Shown: one piece after another, positions 63,015 to 64,000 of the stretch
How the letters are laid out: every line of letters starts with the position of its first letter
Numbering within the stretch: position 1 is the first letter of the stretch
Source: Nostoc sp. PCC 7107
Lineage (GTDB): Bacteria > Cyanobacteriota > Cyanobacteriia > Cyanobacteriales > Nostocaceae
Length of the DNA: 64,000 bases
Direction of reading: 5' to 3'
Assembly (NCBI RefSeq): GCF_000316625.1
Contig: NC_019676.1
Span: forward strand, 2,133,501 to 2,197,500
Position numbers and translations under genes: made by a program
Notes under the pieces: model-generated
Told to the model about the DNA's origin: nothing
The model's database searches: none
What the model saw: the letters and a program-made list of their open reading frames with translations, nothing else

Positions 63015-63123
63015 CTTTCCAGAAATGGTCAGAAAAAAATTTGCCAAACTCCCCGCCTGGGGAGTACGCACGCAAGTGTGAAACTCAACTTTCCAGAAAT
63101 GGTCAGAAAAAAATTTGCCAAAC
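63015..63123. repeat. Two exact 35-bp direct repeats flanking a 16S rRNA fragment
   Basis: Copies at 63015-63049 and 63089-63123 are identical over 35 bp (from ctttccagaaatggtc to tttgccaaac), 74 bp apart. Between them, 63052-63087 (cccgcctggggagtacgcac then gcaagtgtgaaactcaa) matches the conserved interior of cyanobacterial 16S rRNA near E. coli position 880-917. Confidence 0.9.
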
Positions 63124-63141
63124 CCTTGACGTTCCTATAAT
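63114..63141 (+). promoter_or_regulatory. Probable rRNA operon promoter
   Basis: TTTGCC (63114-63119), 16-bp spacer, TATAAT (63136-63141). The -35 box is the end of the second 35-bp repeat. The first repeat copy has no -10 box because the 16S fragment follows it. Confidence 0.55.
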
Positions 63142-63337
63142 CAGTTGTTAACCTAGGTAAGTGTTAAGGCAAGAGCCAAGACAACTGAACCGAGAAAAAG
63201 CAATACTTTGAAAGCCTAAAAATAAACCAATCCTCGTCAAGTAAATTGGTTTTGGGATATCCCAAAAACTTAAAAATTATAGCATAGCAAGGAATCTGGA
63301 AAGCAAGTTTTTCCAGATAACAAACTCGAAACAATTC

Positions 63338-64000
<663 letters not shown>

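Larger units (their letters stand above)
62696..63337. other. Upstream region and leader of the rRNA operon
   Basis: No protein gene. It contains two exact 35-bp repeats around a 16S-derived fragment (63015-63123), a likely promoter (63114-63141), and a ~195-nt leader before 16S. The left part (62696-63010) is plain AT-rich DNA in which I see nothing. Confidence 0.6.

Overview
The window is about 64 kb of chromosome from a filamentous, probably heterocyst-forming cyanobacterium (order Nostocales; Nostoc/Calothrix/Tolypothrix type). Evidence: very frequent HIP1 octamers (GCGATCGC), AT-rich intergenic DNA with Nostoc-type dispersed palindromes, a cyanobacterial F-ATPase operon that includes both b' and b and stops after gamma, typical cyanobacterial families (PPC-subtilases, RTX proteins, FHA proteins, pentapeptide repeats, HTH-STAND NTPases), and a 16S rRNA 5' part with the cyanobacterial signature. 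I cannot name the species.

Layout. 1-7 kb: tail of a leucine-rich-repeat gene, thioredoxin, a 1041-residue membrane protein built of ~97-residue helical repeats, and a lipid kinase/metallophosphoesterase pair. 7-9.6 kb: a phytochelatin-synthase-like papain-fold protein between repeat arrays, a glycine-zipper secreted protein, and a YciI-like protein. 9.6-15.5 kb: pheT, a solitary EF-G paralogue with its own promoter and operator-like palindrome, and a BASS transporter. 16-21 kb: a giant subtilase with seven PPC domains in front of the catalytic domain, followed by a small exported protein. 20.8-32.5 kb: mostly housekeeping and metabolic single genes (lipoyl transferase/ligase, YbjN, Rieske oxygenase, pentapeptide protein, GNAT, DUF1838, diguanylate cyclase, VanY peptidase, AEC and GPH transporters, phosphoribosyltransferase, class II amidotransferase). 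32.5-34.1 kb: a gene desert. 34.1-46.3 kb: a 1077-residue RTX-like protein made of about forty 20-residue repeats, an HAD/NurA/FHA gene set, a peroxiredoxin-like protein, an HTH-STAND NTPase, a DUF2207 protein with a Gly/Cys tail, and a furin-like RTX protease whose C-terminal domain matches that of the 1077-residue protein. 47.6-50 kb: a Ser/Thr kinase fused to an extracytoplasmic amino-acid-binding domain. 50.5-56.7 kb: the ATP synthase operon atpI-B-E-F'-F-H-A-G. 57-62.7 kb: a decaying, mobile-element-rich stretch with an IS630 element, a TacA/TacT-like toxin-antitoxin pair, a nitrilase-family amidase, and a dead dihydroxyacetone kinase locus (dhaK cut by an IS5-family element with loss of its middle, dhaL frameshifted). 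The window ends in the promoter, leader and first ~660 nt of a 16S rRNA gene.

Most notable: (i) a ~36-nt piece that matches the interior of 16S rRNA lies between two exact 35-bp repeats just upstream of the rRNA promoter; (ii) the dhaKL ruin, which shows IS insertion plus deletion; (iii) a family of AGGACTTACGCA-ended MITE-like elements, one of which supplies the end of a small ORF; (iv) an array of 21-bp palindromic repeats next to the phytochelatin-synthase-like gene, which is also flanked by a repeated 12-mer; (v) the 20-residue alternating-repeat protein with a recent 600-bp internal duplication; (vi) the uncharacterised 1041-residue membrane repeat protein. I found no CRISPR array, tRNA or prophage. 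No complete multi-gene novel system is evident; the candidates for undescribed biology are individual proteins and repeat/operator structures.
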